DNA of 64,000 bases from Arctopsyche grandis (GCF_051622035.1 NC_135362.1:24265001-24329000); one strand, 5' to 3'. Shown: positions 47,901 to 55,912, counted from the first letter of the stretch. Notes: a model not told the origin generated them from the sequence alone. Made by a program: numbers and translations.

Positions 47901-48305
47901 GCAATCAGGGGCGAAGTCTTAGGGGGCGAAGACTCTGGGGGCGCATATATTCTGGTATACATACATATAATTTCAAAATAGACAATATATAAGTGTTTAA
48001 GCGGCTTATATTACAAATACCGAGCGAAGCCGGGTAAAACCGCTAGTATATTATATCTAATTATAAATTTTCTACGTGATGAAATTAAAAGCGGGTAGTA
48101 ATATTTTTCGATAAGAATCTGTTAGATCTGTTTGATTTAAAAATACTCACTTATTGTACAGAATGATGTCTGGTCTCCAAACTCTCTGATAAGGCATTCT
48201 GATCACAGAAATTCCAGCAAACTCTGAAGTGTTCCACTGCAAATGATGATCGGTCCAAGTCTGAGTTATCCAACAGTTCGTTGTCAGAATTTGATTCTTC
48301 TCATC
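32762..48305 (-). CDS. nAChRalpha5: Nicotinic acetylcholine receptor alpha subunit, alpha5-like (8 exons, 5' end missing)
   Basis: Minus-strand exons 48305-48151, 43373-43190, 40462-40246, 40094-39960, 38311-38233, 36433-36319, 33187-33061 and 32988-32762. All splice sites are GT-AG and every phase fits, giving a 412-residue open frame. It has loop D, the Cys-loop (two Cys 13 residues apart), the vicinal Cys pair [13 protein letters not shown] that defines alpha subunits, M1-M3, a cytoplasmic loop and M4. The frame resembles Drosophila Dalpha5 (for example GYQ..., [23 protein letters not shown]), a member of the alpha7-like group. The protein is a postsynaptic ligand-gated cation channel in neurons. 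Signal peptide and the first part of the ligand-binding domain should lie in exons upstream of 48305; none was recognised up to 64000, so they are probably outside. Introns are long and full of transposons. Confidence 0.93.
33061..33187 (-). CDS. nAChRalpha5: nAChR exon: variable M3-M4 loop
   Basis: Acceptor AATTTCAG|GTGAAT, donor GATCCAC|GTAAGG (phase 1). 42 residues, [13 protein letters not shown] through [14 protein letters not shown]. The sequence is low in conservation, as expected for this loop; the call rests on splice sites and on the phase needed between its neighbours. Confidence 0.8.
33188..36318 (-). other. nAChR intron
   Basis: Holds a C-rich run at 33331-33346, an IR MITE at about 34634-34803, and a 16-bp direct repeat, GCACACAGGCGGCCGA, at 35423-35438 and 35869-35884. 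No other exon recognised. Confidence 0.6.
34634..34803. mobile_element. MITE with long terminal inverted repeats
   Basis: Left GTATACGCACTTGCGATTTT and right AAAGTCGCAAGTGCGTATGG are inverted; an inner CGCGCGACC/GGCGCGATC pair extends the stem. Non-coding, about 170 bp. Confidence 0.7.
36319..36433 (-). CDS. nAChRalpha5: nAChR exon: start of the M3-M4 cytoplasmic loop
   Basis: Acceptor GATCGACAG|G, donor ACTCAG|GTAGGT (phase 0). Encodes [20 protein letters not shown] and a short amphipathic (MX-like) helix, ending [12 protein letters not shown]. Confidence 0.88.
36434..38232 (-). other. nAChR intron
   Basis: Contains a GC-rich inverted repeat at 36602-36642, the MITE at 37313-37657 and TATG/CATA simple repeats. 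A 20-codon ATG frame near 38048 (plus) is not supported as a gene. Confidence 0.6.
37313..37657. mobile_element. MITE with TIR AAGGCGAAAACACACTGA
   Basis: The left AAAGGCGAAAACACACTGAG is the imperfect reverse complement of the right TTCAGTGTGTTTTTGCCCTT. Interior blocks are shared with 15205-15492 and 20362-20640. The target duplication is probably TA-containing but not clear. Confidence 0.75.
38233..38311 (-). CDS. nAChRalpha5: nAChR exon: M3
   Basis: Acceptor AATTTCAG|GT, donor TCACAG|GTAAAA (phase 2). Encodes [20 protein letters not shown] and LNVYH, the third membrane helix. Confidence 0.93.
38436..38750. mobile_element. Solo LTR (Ty3/gypsy-type), 315 bp, ATAT TSD
   Basis: Starts TGTAACGTAGAGATTAGGTG and ends TACGTCCACGCTACA. 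Flanked by ATAT on both sides (38432-38435, 38751-38754). TG...CA ends with a 4-bp duplication are typical of gypsy-like LTRs. AACAATAAACTACC near the 3' part could be its poly(A) signal. The orientation is plus if TGTAACG is the 5' end. Confidence 0.8.
39060..39140. repeat. Hexamer microsatellite (CGTTCC-type)
   Basis: Imperfect tandem CGTTCC/CGTTCT units, with a second smaller patch at 39228-39268. Confidence 0.85.
39270..39402 (+). repeat. Non-autonomous element tail with CAGACAGACAAACAGAC
   Basis: ATCGGTTCAGTGGTTTAGGAG followed by GAGACAGACAGACAAACAG and a TATA-rich end. This is the kind of 3' end common in insect RTE-like LINEs and their derivatives. Confidence 0.5.
39406..39605 (-). 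mobile_element. Short Helitron family B copy, minus strand
   Basis: Read on the minus strand it starts TCTAATATATAATTTCGAAA and ends with the GCGAAGCCGGGTAAAACAAC block followed by CTAG. The host A|T pair is present at both sides. About 200 bp. Confidence 0.82.
39960..40094 (-). CDS. nAChRalpha5: nAChR exon: end of M1 and M2 pore helix
   Basis: Acceptor CTCTTCAG|CC, donor AATTA|GTAAGT (phase 1). [14 protein letters not shown] precedes [20 protein letters not shown], the M2 helix; the Glu of GEK is the intracellular ring expected for cation selectivity. Confidence 0.95.
40246..40462 (-). CDS. nAChRalpha5: nAChR exon: loop C and start of M1
   Basis: Acceptor CTGCCAG|CTTGAG, donor ATTG|GTGAGA (phase 1). 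It carries the vicinal cysteines in [13 protein letters not shown] and the [20 protein letters not shown] start of M1. Confidence 0.95.
40589..41510 (+). mobile_element. Helitron family A, copy 2 (diverged 3' end)
   Basis: Starts TCATATATATAACGACGGTA, then a long TG run with GGG interruptions, then the family body (CTAACTCTCGCCGAACATAA, CGACTCGAACCGATCACCCC). Ends with a different hairpin, CGATGATGTTTCATCG, a short spacer and CTAG|T. The 3' half (41280-41510) is unrelated to copies 1 and 3. Confidence 0.78.
41613..41740. mobile_element. MITE with CCAGGATTCTTTT termini
   Basis: The left CCAGGATTCTTTTCTGCATA is mirrored by the right TGTATAAAAGAATCCTGG; the inner AAAAAATGGTTGAC/GTGAACCATTTTTT extends the stem. 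A truncated relative begins near 41960. Confidence 0.75.
41760..41881. mobile_element. 122-bp hAT-type MITE with 8-bp TSD
   Basis: Same family as 15678-15821 (shared GTTCGGCAAACCTTTAAC core and TAGAGGT start). CTCATTAC is duplicated exactly at 41752-41759 and 41882-41889. The TIRs are more diverged than in the other copy. Confidence 0.9.
43190..43373 (-). CDS. nAChRalpha5: nAChR exon: Cys-loop
   Basis: Acceptor TGTAAAG|C, donor TATCAG|GTGAGC (phase 0). 61 residues: [26 protein letters not shown], the Cys-loop FFPFD motif with the second Cys at exactly 14 positions, then [12 protein letters not shown]. Confidence 0.95.
43692..44073. mobile_element. Solo LTR, 382 bp, ATAT TSD
   Basis: Starts TGTAACGTGGGAACATTGGA and ends CACCCCTACGCAACA. 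Flanked by ATAT (43688-43691 and 44074-44077). TTTATAAGGAGGTACACACG may contain its TATA-like region. A reversed relative lies at 54484-54784, and pieces of the same LTR sit inside Helitrons at 17819 and 47492. Confidence 0.82.
45200..46085 (+). pseudogene. Truncated LINE: RT C-terminus plus duplicated 3' UTR
   Basis: A plus-strand frame gives [16 protein letters not shown] and, after a break, [20 protein letters not shown] with [14 protein letters not shown]. This is the tail of a non-LTR reverse transcriptase (Jockey/I-like group by impression). The following UTR block (GTTATTTTAACCTAGTTGTC ... TGCGCTCAT) is repeated at about 45440 and 45625. It ends near AAATAAATAAATG. Confidence 0.65.
45761..45811. 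repeat. Tandem TACATATG (8-bp self-complementary unit), about 6 copies
   Basis: Period-8 repeat TACATATGTACATATG.... Each unit pair contains the palindrome TACATATGTA, so the array can form a cruciform. Confidence 0.95.
47102..47348. promoter_or_regulatory. Cluster of CRE, CCAAT and CACGTG motifs in a receptor intron
   Basis: Perfect CRE TGACGTCA (47102-47109), three ATTGG (reverse CCAAT) boxes at 47254, 47283 and 47324, and two CACGTG E-boxes at 47303 and 47343, within a less AT-rich patch. It could be an alternative promoter or enhancer; no exon was tied to it. Confidence 0.4.
47492..48046 (+). mobile_element. Helitron family B with captured LTR fragment
   Basis: Starts TCTAATATATAATTTCGAAA after a host A. 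Ends ACCGAGCGAAGCCGGGTAAA, a short spacer and CTAG before a host T. The interior 47640-47845 matches the solo LTR 43692-44073 (GGGGAAGCTGTGCTGGGCAA through CTTACGCAACA). Ends 105 bp before an nAChR exon. Confidence 0.85.
48151..48305 (-). CDS. nAChRalpha5: nAChR exon: loop D / start of visible ligand-binding domain
   Basis: Acceptor TTTTGCAG|GATGAG, donor AATAA|GTGAGT (phase 2). Encodes [20 protein letters not shown] and on to WRPDIILYN, including the W-x-P-D core typical of Cys-loop receptors and an N-glycosylation sequon (WNTS). Confidence 0.93.
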
Positions 48306-49320
48306 CTGCAAAAAAAAAATTGTAAAGCTATAAGATGATCCCAAAAGACAATTTTGAATGGCAGACGAGCTCATTTCACTTATTAAACCAACCATGGCAA
48401 CTGGGTGACAAACGAAGATGGATACCTATGTTACATCTTCTGTGCGAATCGGTAAGAGTACGCCCGAAAAGCGACAATATTAATATATATTATTATATTA
48501 TACATATGTATTTTAAGTCTCGTGTAATTTTCTGACTCGTGATTTTCCCGGGCCGCAATTTTCAAGCAAGCATTTCATTTCGGCGCTTTCGAATATTCAT
48601 GGAATACAAGCAAACGATTATGTCGCTCTTTAATTAGGGAGTGTTTTCGCGTACGTTGATGGAGGGAAGGTTCATTTTGAAACGCAACCTCAATTATCAT
48701 GTGTCTCCGCATGCTGAATATGCCAGTCTCGTTGTTTTTGATGCTATGGTAAAGGTTGTAAATTTTCGTGGTTGTAAAGTCAGCGTGTCGTGGTGCTTGG
48801 AGCGAAAGAAGTGGGCCACATGGTGCTGATTTTCCGTGCGTGATCATATCTTGGAAAATACAGTATTTTCCGGGTATAGTATTGTGTACTAGGTGTTTTT
48901 AAGTATTTATATACAAAATTAGACTCTGTTGTAAGAAAATGTTAAATAATAACTCGGAATTTCTTGTTGTTTGTGCGGAAAAATCAATGTTTTCCCGCAA
49001 AAAATTTTCATCCGATAAGCGGGCGCTTACAGTAGTGGTAAAGTTTTGCTTGTTTTTGTAAAGAAAGAAAAACATTAAAATATATACAATATGTATATAT
49101 CTATGTATGTATGAACAATAGATATATATTCGGAATATATAATTTTTATAAATTTAAATGAATACGGTTGAAACTTCTGTTTTCGCTTTATGTAAACAAT
49201 ACTTGATATGATAATCCGTTAATAAGATCAAGTTAGAATTGATTATGGTCATAATTTAATGCTAATAATAATAAATATGATCAAAACTTGTGTGATCAAA
49301 CTTAATGTAATAATATAAAC
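48306..49320. other. DNA upstream of the first visible receptor exon
   Basis: The exon is preceded by a long T/A tract and the acceptor. No further receptor exon was recognised in this segment. Confidence 0.45.
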
Positions 49321-50014
49321 GGCAACATTGCTCAATGGTTAGCATATAATGCTAAAAGCTGATAGGTCACGGATTCGAGTCCTGGCCCGGGGTTGCTGGC
49401 CAAACTTTGGATATGTGACTCCAGTTCGATCGTTTCCTATCAGAGTTTGCCAATTTATCTGATTTCAGCAGCAGCGTGAACTTGTGGTTAGCATATTATG
49501 CTTTCCAGCGGAGTGGTAAAAGTTCGATTCCCACTAGTGGCTGTTGGCCAGATCTTGGTTTGTGACTCCAGGTCGATCAAACGGTTCCTGTAAATTGGCA
49601 TTTTCTCTCTAATCTCTATTGCAAACCTATTCAGCAAAAATTTCTCCATAGATGTGTTCTGTGGATGATGTTTGTTTGGGTAATTGGATTATTTGTCACA
49701 TTGCGGTTTTCACATAGACAATTTTTGTCACGAAAATCGCGAATACACAATATTTGGCACTCAAGTTCTCGTTAGTATGATAGTTATCATTCGTATGATG
49801 GACTTTTCAGCTGCCAGATATTCCGTTAATGTGACGTCATATGTGATGAGTCATTTGTGACCAATAATCACCGAACCGTTTGTTTGAATTCGCATTGTAT
49901 GAAAATGCTTGTATTAATTGTATTATTGTATCGTATCTGTATTAGCACTCGTCGCTTTGGAGCGATCTGTAAAGGCGAGACATGTTCGATTGAAATAAAA
50001 TAAAATAAAATAAA
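49321..50014 (+). mobile_element. Two SINE family A units in tandem (dimeric)
   Basis: Unit 1 starts CGGCAACATTGCTCAATGGT (B box GGATTCGAGTCCTGG) and runs to about 49463. Unit 2 starts immediately with CAGCAGCGTGAACTTGTGGT (B box AGTTCGATTCCCAC) and ends with GGAGCGATCTGTAAAGGCGA and (AAAAT)n. The join is in the TTATCTGATTT region of unit 1. Confidence 0.78.
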
Positions 50015-50516
50015 AATAACGACTTATATGTATGTATATTTTTCAAATTATCAAACTCGTGTGCAGTGGGCGTAAATACACATGTATGTACATATGTCCC
50101 AAAGGTTATATTTCAACGGCATACATAAATATGTATGTTTGTATAATATATACTCGTACGTTTATGAAAATCTAAATAGAGCTGTATTCATCACTTCAAT
50201 ACCACATTCGACATCTCCTTTCAAGTACAAAGCAGTGATGTTCAAACTTACAAACATATGTATATTATAGAATACTTCAAGAACTGCTCACATTTCCCCC
50301 CCCCATGCTATATAAAGTAAAAAATAAATTGATTTTATTTTTGCACCTAATAAAATCAATATATTTTTTCAAATATCACGCTTTTACGAACGTACAAAAA
50401 TAAAATTGTGAAAATGTGACACATGTCAAACCCACACGGCACACATTGTACACAATGCGTTTCAACTTGAACCAGCATTCCCAAAGATATTATATCATTT
50501 TACACATTTTACATAT

Positions 50517-53500
50517 TATAAAAGCGACGAACGATTTACAACCATCGGCATTAAAAAGGAATCACGCACACTTGGGAAAAATAAGGAGTTAGCAAGAGAT
50601 GAAGACTGAAAAACGCACAATTGGCAACTTTTCGTTATATTGACAAGCAAAGCACCACATCGAGCAATTCCATTGAAATATATATATTTAACGGTTTTGA
50701 AAGGTACCGTAACACCTTTCATAGAGAAGGAAACTCCATAAAAAAATTCCCTGGCAGTGGGCAGCAGCTCTGTCAGTACCATCCACGGCGGAAGTATATG
50801 CAATATACTAAAACGGCAAAAGATGGAAGATTCAAAGCGACGTGGCAGCCACTCAATCGGTTTGAATTCTGCGGAGCAGAAGGTTTGGGGAAAACTACTG
50901 TGCTCTCATATCCCTAGTATAACCACCATGAAGAGAAAACCTAAAACCACGGCCCCGAGTCTCCGGCGTCCCTTCAATGGGACAGGGGTGCTAAGAATCC
51001 CCGGACTCAAAGTGGTGAACATACGAAAAATTGGTACATGGAACGTTAGAACCATGTATCAAGCAGGTAAAATTGAAAATCTGCAAATAGAAATGAAAAA
51101 AAACCAAATACAGATGCTCGGCATAAGCGAAGCTAGATGGCCTGGAGCAGGAAAAACGATGCATTGCAATGGATATACGACTTACTACTCGGGATCGCTT
51201 GACGGCACTCATAAGAATGGTGTTGCTGTGATTCTGGAAGACGACATCAGTAAAAGTGTGAGAAACTTTATTCCGTTATCTGAACGAGTCATGATGATAC
51301 AATTAGCAGGAAAACCTATAAATGTTAACATAATACAAGTGTATGCCCCCACTTTTGATAAAGAAGAAAATGAGATTGAAGAATTTTATCAACAAATCAA
51401 AGAATTGATGACATATACGAAAAAACATGATGTTAACATTATAATGGGAGATTTCAACGCCAAAGTTGGAGACGAAGAAACAATGGGTATAACTGGTCGC
51501 TTCGGACTTGGAGAAAGAAATGAGAGAGGAGACAGACTAGTTCAGTTTTGCCAGGAAGAGCAGTATGTTATCTTGAATACTTTCTTTAAGCTACCTAAAA
51601 GAAGATTATACACATGGAAATCCCCAATGGACTGTCCTGATAATATTGTGCGAAACCAAATTGACTTTATTTTGATAAACAGTAGATTTAAAAATAGTAT
51701 AAAATCGGTGAAAACCTACCCTGGTGCAGACGTGGCATCCGATCATAATCTACTTTGTGGGAAATTGAAGATAAGACTGAAAAAGATTTTAAGAGCATCA
51801 AAACCTAAACCAAGATTGGATTTAGAGCTGCTTAAAAATCTTACGATCCACGAACAATTTACAAAAGATCTCAATAAAAATTTTAAACAAAAATGTATTG
51901 AAGAAAATAGTAATGTAAACATAAAGTGGGAAGGTATGAAATCAGCAATGACCCAATCTGGGAAAAAGTTTCTTGAAACAAATCAAATAATTAATAAAAA
52001 ACAACCTTGGATGACGGATGAAATTATACATTTAATGGAAGAACGTAGAAAACACAAACATAATAATCCAACACAATATAAAAATATTCACCGCCAAATT
52101 CAAAGGAAAATTAAAGAAATCAAAGAAAAATGGATGGAAAATAAATGTAACGAAATTGAAAAATTACAAGAAAAACACGACGAATTTAACGTACATAAAA
52201 AACTAAAAGAAGCAACAGGATCATTCAGAAAAAAAGATTTCATACTCCTTAGGAATAAAGATGGAAAAATCATTTTAAATATGGATGAGAAGAAATCAGA
52301 ATGGACCGAGTACACAAAATTGCTCTTTAAAGACAATAGAGAAACCGGAGGGCATATTGAAGATCCAGAAACGGGACCATATATATTGAAATCCGAAGTG
52401 GAACATGCTATAAAACTAGCAAAGAGTCGGAAAGCTACTGGACCGGATCTGATTCCTGCCGAATTTCTCAAGTTATTGGACGACGATAACATAGAAAATC
52501 TAACAAAACTCTATAATAAAATATATTTATCAGGCGAAGTACCTAGCGATTGGTTACAATCCATATTTATCCCGTTGCCCAAAAAGAGTAACGCGAGGAC
52601 GTGTAGCGACTTCAGAATAATTAGCCTAATGAGTCACACATTGAAGATCCTACTAAAGATAATACAGGGCAGAATTTACTCACGGTGTGAAGAGGCGATT
52701 AGCAGAGAGCAGTTTGGGTTCAGACAAGGCTTGGGTACCCGAGAGGCCCTTTTCTGTATGAAAACACTACTCCAAAGATGCAGAGAAGTCCGTAAACCTG
52801 TGTACATCTGCTTTATAGACTTTGAAAAGGCCTTTGACCGTGTCCAACACGCTCGCCTGATGGAAACATTAAAAAATATTGGCCTGGATAACAGAGATGT
52901 CAGATTGCTACGAAATATTTATTGGAATCAGACTGCAGTAGTACGTGTCGATGATCAATTCACTGATGAGATTCCTATAGAACGGGGCGTCAGGCAAGGA
53001 TGCATCCTATCACCTACTCTTTTTAACACCTACACCGAATCCATCTTCCACGATGCTCTCCAAGAGGCGGAGGGCATCAAGGTGGGCGGCGAGACGATCA
53101 CCAATATAAGATATGCTGATGACACGGCACTAGTCGCTGAAAATTTAGCAGACCTGCAAAGATCTCTAGACCGTGTACATCAAGAAAGCAATCGAAGAGG
53201 TCTGCGCATAAATCTAAAGAAAACAAAATTTATGATAGTAGATAGAATGCAAACAGACACCGGGAATCTAACCTTGGATGGAGAGGTGATAGAAAGAGTA
53301 AAAAGATTCAAATACCTGGGTACCTGGCTGAATGAAGAGATGGACCCAGATGAAGATCTAAAAATCCGCATCGAGATGGCTAGAACAGCATTTGTAAAAA
53401 TGAAGGCGGCCCTTACAAACAAGCATCTCAATCTTCATACGCGGTTGAGATTCGCGAAGAGCTACGTCTGGACAGTATTACTACACGGATGTGAGACGTG

Positions 53501-53930
53501 GACTCTGAAAACCAAGATGATCAGCCGCATTGAAGCTTTTGAGATGTGGGTCTATAGGCGTATGCTGAAGATTCCGTGGACCAAAAAGATATCAAACGAA
53601 GCTGTCCTCGGCATGATGGGGAGAGGCAGGGAACTTGTTTCTGTCATCAAGCGGAGAAAGATGGAGTACCTCGGACACATGATACGGGGTCCAAAATACG
53701 AATTTCTCCGTTTGATAACCATGGGGAAAATAGAAGGAAAAAAATGGATTGGCAGGAAAAAGTTATCTTGGCTTCGAAACATGCGCATGTGGACCGATAT
53801 GAGCGCCGAAGATCTGTTCCGAGCCGCTGAAGACCGATGCGGATATATTCAAATAATCGACGAGGTGGTCGCCAACGTCCGGATGCGGACAAGGCATTAA
53901 CAAGAAGAAGATATATATTTATGAAGAGTA
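50517..53930 (+). mobile_element. RTE-like LINE, near full length
   Basis: The body extends from a few hundred bases upstream of the ORF to just after its stop, where AACAAGAAGAAGATATATAT makes the 3' end. The exact 5' limit and the target duplication were not identified. Confidence 0.7.
50757..53900 (+). CDS. LINE ORF: APE endonuclease and reverse transcriptase, intact
   Basis: 1047 residues without a stop. The N-terminal APE endonuclease has TWNVRTM (about residues 94-100), MGDFNAKVGD and SDHNLL (from 328). The reverse transcriptase carries the fingers (KATGPDLIPAEFLK), IDFEKAFDRV, GVRQGCILSPTLFN and the catalytic YADD at residue 786 (RYADDTALVAE), then YLGTWL and a W-rich, Cys-containing tail. 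By domain order and motifs it falls with RTE-like non-LTR elements as I know them. The true start may be a later Met. An uninterrupted ORF implies a recent insertion that could still be mobile. It inserts in the upstream flank of the receptor exons and is not part of a host gene. Confidence 0.93.
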   Translation: MGSSSVSTIHGGSICNILKRQKMEDSKRRGSHSIGLNSAEQKVWGKLLCSHIPSITTMKRKPKTTAPSLRRPFNGTGVLRIPGLKVVNIRKIGTWNVRTMYQAGKIENLQIEMKKNQIQMLGISEARWPGAGKTMHCNGYTTYYSGSLDGTHKNGVAVILEDDISKSVRNFIPLSERVMMIQLAGKPINVNIIQVYAPTFDKEENEIEEFYQQIKELMTYTKKHDVNIIMGDFNAKVGDEETMGITGRFGLGERNERGDRLVQFCQEEQYVILNTFFKLPKRRLYTWKSPMDCPDNIVRNQIDFILINSRFKNSIKSVKTYPGADVASDHNLLCGKLKIRLKKILRASKPKPRLDLELLKNLTIHEQFTKDLNKNFKQKCIEENSNVNIKWEGMKSAMTQSGKKFLETNQIINKKQPWMTDEIIHLMEERRKHKHNNPTQYKNIHRQIQRKIKEIKEKWMENKCNEIEKLQEKHDEFNVHKKLKEATGSFRKKDFILLRNKDGKIILNMDEKKSEWTEYTKLLFKDNRETGGHIEDPETGPYILKSEVEHAIKLAKSRKATGPDLIPAEFLKLLDDDNIENLTKLYNKIYLSGEVPSDWLQSIFIPLPKKSNARTCSDFRIISLMSHTLKILLKIIQGRIYSRCEEAISREQFGFRQGLGTREALFCMKTLLQRCREVRKPVYICFIDFEKAFDRVQHARLMETLKNIGLDNRDVRLLRNIYWNQTAVVRVDDQFTDEIPIERGVRQGCILSPTLFNTYTESIFHDALQEAEGIKVGGETITNIRYADDTALVAENLADLQRSLDRVHQESNRRGLRINLKKTKFMIVDRMQTDTGNLTLDGEVIERVKRFKYLGTWLNEEMDPDEDLKIRIEMARTAFVKMKAALTNKHLNLHTRLRFAKSYVWTVLLHGCETWTLKTKMISRIEAFEMWVYRRMLKIPWTKKISNEAVLGMMGRGRELVSVIKRRKMEYLGHMIRGPKYEFLRLITMGKIEGKKWIGRKKLSWLRNMRMWTDMSAEDLFRAAEDRCGYIQIIDEVVANVRMRTRH

Positions 53931-54480
53931 TTTAATTACTTAAAGTGCTCTTTGATATTTTGTTCTTCAAAATTTCCTTTCGTTTAAAATAATATTTATA
54001 TTACATAATGTCGAAAGTTTCTGATGGCAATTTTCGTGGCGCTATTGCGGTAATAAATTAATAAATAATAATCTTAATGTGATCGAGTCTATACTTAGTC
54101 TTACAATATATCAAACTTAAGGGATGGTACATGTACATTGAACATAAGCCTTTAAGTAATGTATAGTTTAAAAAAAAACCCAAAAGATAACCCATTTTGA
54201 AATACATACATATGTACATGCATACATACAATATTTTGTATATATACATACATATATCAGGTATAAACACAAATTTCCTAAACATAATCTGCTTTAGATC
54301 GTCGGATTTAGAAAGTCTTAACATGGTATTATTTATAAAATGTATTATGAGAATTCAAAAGAATAGGTTTTTGAGCTTTTTTCCTATTATGCCTTACATT
54401 AACATTAAAATAATATAATACTATAATTAGTGACAAAAAAAAGAAAAATTGTGAAAATAGAAAATGAACAGTAGATCAGT
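53931..54480. other. AT-rich DNA, no gene
   Basis: CATACATACATA/TATATATACATACATA strings only. Confidence 0.35.
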
Positions 54481-54483
54481 AGC

Positions 54484-54784
54484 TACTGTTGCGTAGGGGT
54501 GGGTTTAGGATCCAAAGGTAAGGCCAAAGTCGCTTCACAGCATACGAAACCACCTCTCACTCCAGAATGATCTATTATACCGTGTGTACCTCCTTATAAA
54601 GCTTCCCCGATCCATTAACGTGTCTATTCTTTACGCACGCACTCACTTAGATCTGTGAGACCTCCAGCGTATCCTTTATACGGGCACTTACTGAGTCCCG
54701 TTAGCCTAACCTGGGGTCTCTATTGATCACACACGAATGCACTTAGACAGTAGATACTCTTTCTCTCCCATGTTCCCACATTAC
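54484..54784 (-). mobile_element. LTR copy, minus strand, related to 43692-44073
   Basis: On the minus strand it starts TGTAATGTGGGAACATGGGA and ends CACCCCTACGCAACA, sharing CTTTATAAGGAGGTACACAC and CATTTTGATTCC-type blocks with the 43692 copy. The flanks do not show a clear duplication. Confidence 0.7.
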
Positions 54785-54839
54785 ATTATTATTATTATAC
54801 ATCTAAATTTATTTTAATGCATGTGTCAATTATTTTTCC

Positions 54840-54877
54840 GAAACCACCCGTTGAAATAACAACGGGCACAACACTAG
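54840..54877 (+). mobile_element. Orphan Helitron family A 3' end
   Basis: ACCACCCGTTGAAATAACAA hairpin plus a spacer and CTAG|T, matching the ends of copies 1 and 3. No 5' TC end was located upstream. Confidence 0.65.
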
Positions 54878-55320
54878 TATATCTATAAAATAAAATAAGT
54901 TTCTGCTTATCCGAATTCGTTAATTTCACTTTGAAATGACCAAAATTTTTATTAATGTCTTGAGATGAATGTTTTTCAAAAGATTTTCCAATCTAATATA
55001 TAATTTGGAAAGAGACTTTGTATGTATGTATGTAACCTTCGTTCGTTGGGTCATAGTTCGTAGACAATTAAGATTTTTTTTTCTTTTTGATTCATAGACG
55101 CTGATTCAGTTTTTTTCGATCCAAAGGATTCGAAGTCCCCGGGGGCGAAAACCTAGGGGGCACCAACCAGAGAAATGTTACTTTTCCATAACCACGCAAT
55201 ATTGTACGCGTATGCTAGTTGTCGCTAAGAAGCTTTCATATACGATGTTAATTGAATAATGTGTTACTTAAATGATCAATTTACTTATAAAAATGTATCC
55301 CATGTTGTTTATTATTTATT

Positions 55321-55371
55321 AAAAATTGTGTGTTTTTGAATGCACGATGCATTCAAAAACACACAATTTTT
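55321..55371. repeat. Perfect 24-bp hairpin with 3-nt loop
   Basis: Left arm 55321-55344 (AAAAATTGTGTGTTTTTGAA TGCA), loop CGA, right arm 55348-55371 exactly complementary. It lies inside a Helitron. Its shape is pre-miRNA-like but it is more likely a young inverted duplication. Confidence 0.92.
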
Positions 55372-55618
55372 ATTGATACACTCGCCCGTTGTCCTTGCCC
55401 AGAGAAGTTTTTATCGGACATACATATGTCGACCACCAAACATCAAATACGACTGATGCTAAAATTATTTAGGATTGTCTGTGGAAAATCGTCACTTGAC
55501 AACAATATAACGCCTAAACCCACTTCTATTATTATAACATTTCTCTTGCGCCGATAGCGAAAGCGCCGAAGACACCGAATGGGGTCGCTTTTGTCAGAGC
55601 AACTGAGTCCCCAGTGAG

Positions 55619-55733
55619 CCCAAGGGGGCGCAGACGCCGTGGGGGGAGCCCTAGGGGGCACAGACGCCGAGGGCGGAGCCCAAGGGAGTGCAGGCGCCAA
55701 GGGCAGAGCCCTAGGGGGCGCAGACGCCGGGGG
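55619..55733. repeat. GC-rich minisatellite, about 30-bp units
   Basis: Four units of GCCCTAGGGGGCGCAGACGC type followed by a short variable GAGGGCGGA part. Internal GGCGCAGACGCC is a partial palindrome. It is GC-rich in contrast to the surroundings. Confidence 0.85.
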
Positions 55734-55912
55734 TGTACAAATATATTTTTATAAGAGACTTACTATATATGTTTGTTTGTTCGTGACAGACAATTTAATA
55801 AAAAAAAACAAATGAGTATTCAAATAAATTTAATAAAATGTTTACTATTAGATTAGTCATGTTTAAGCGGTTTATATTACAAATACCGAGCGAAGCCGGG
55901 TAATACAGCTAG

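Larger units (their letters stand above)
43374..48150 (-). other. nAChR intron with solo LTR, LINE 3' end, Helitron
   Basis: Contains the solo LTR at 43692-44073, a LINE 3' part at about 45200-46085, an 8-bp tandem repeat at 45761-45811, a promoter-like motif cluster at 47102-47348 and a Helitron at 47492-48046. Confidence 0.7.
54992..55912 (+). mobile_element. Helitron family B, 921 bp, with minisatellite
   Basis: Starts TCTAATATATAATTTGGAAA after a host A and ends ACCGAGCGAAGCCGGGTAAT, a short spacer and CTAG|T. It carries a perfect hairpin (55321-55371) and a GC-rich minisatellite (55619-55733). Confidence 0.85.

Noticed and set aside
52100..52492. 130-residue minus-strand frame
   Set aside because: Antisense shadow of the intact LINE reverse-transcriptase ORF.
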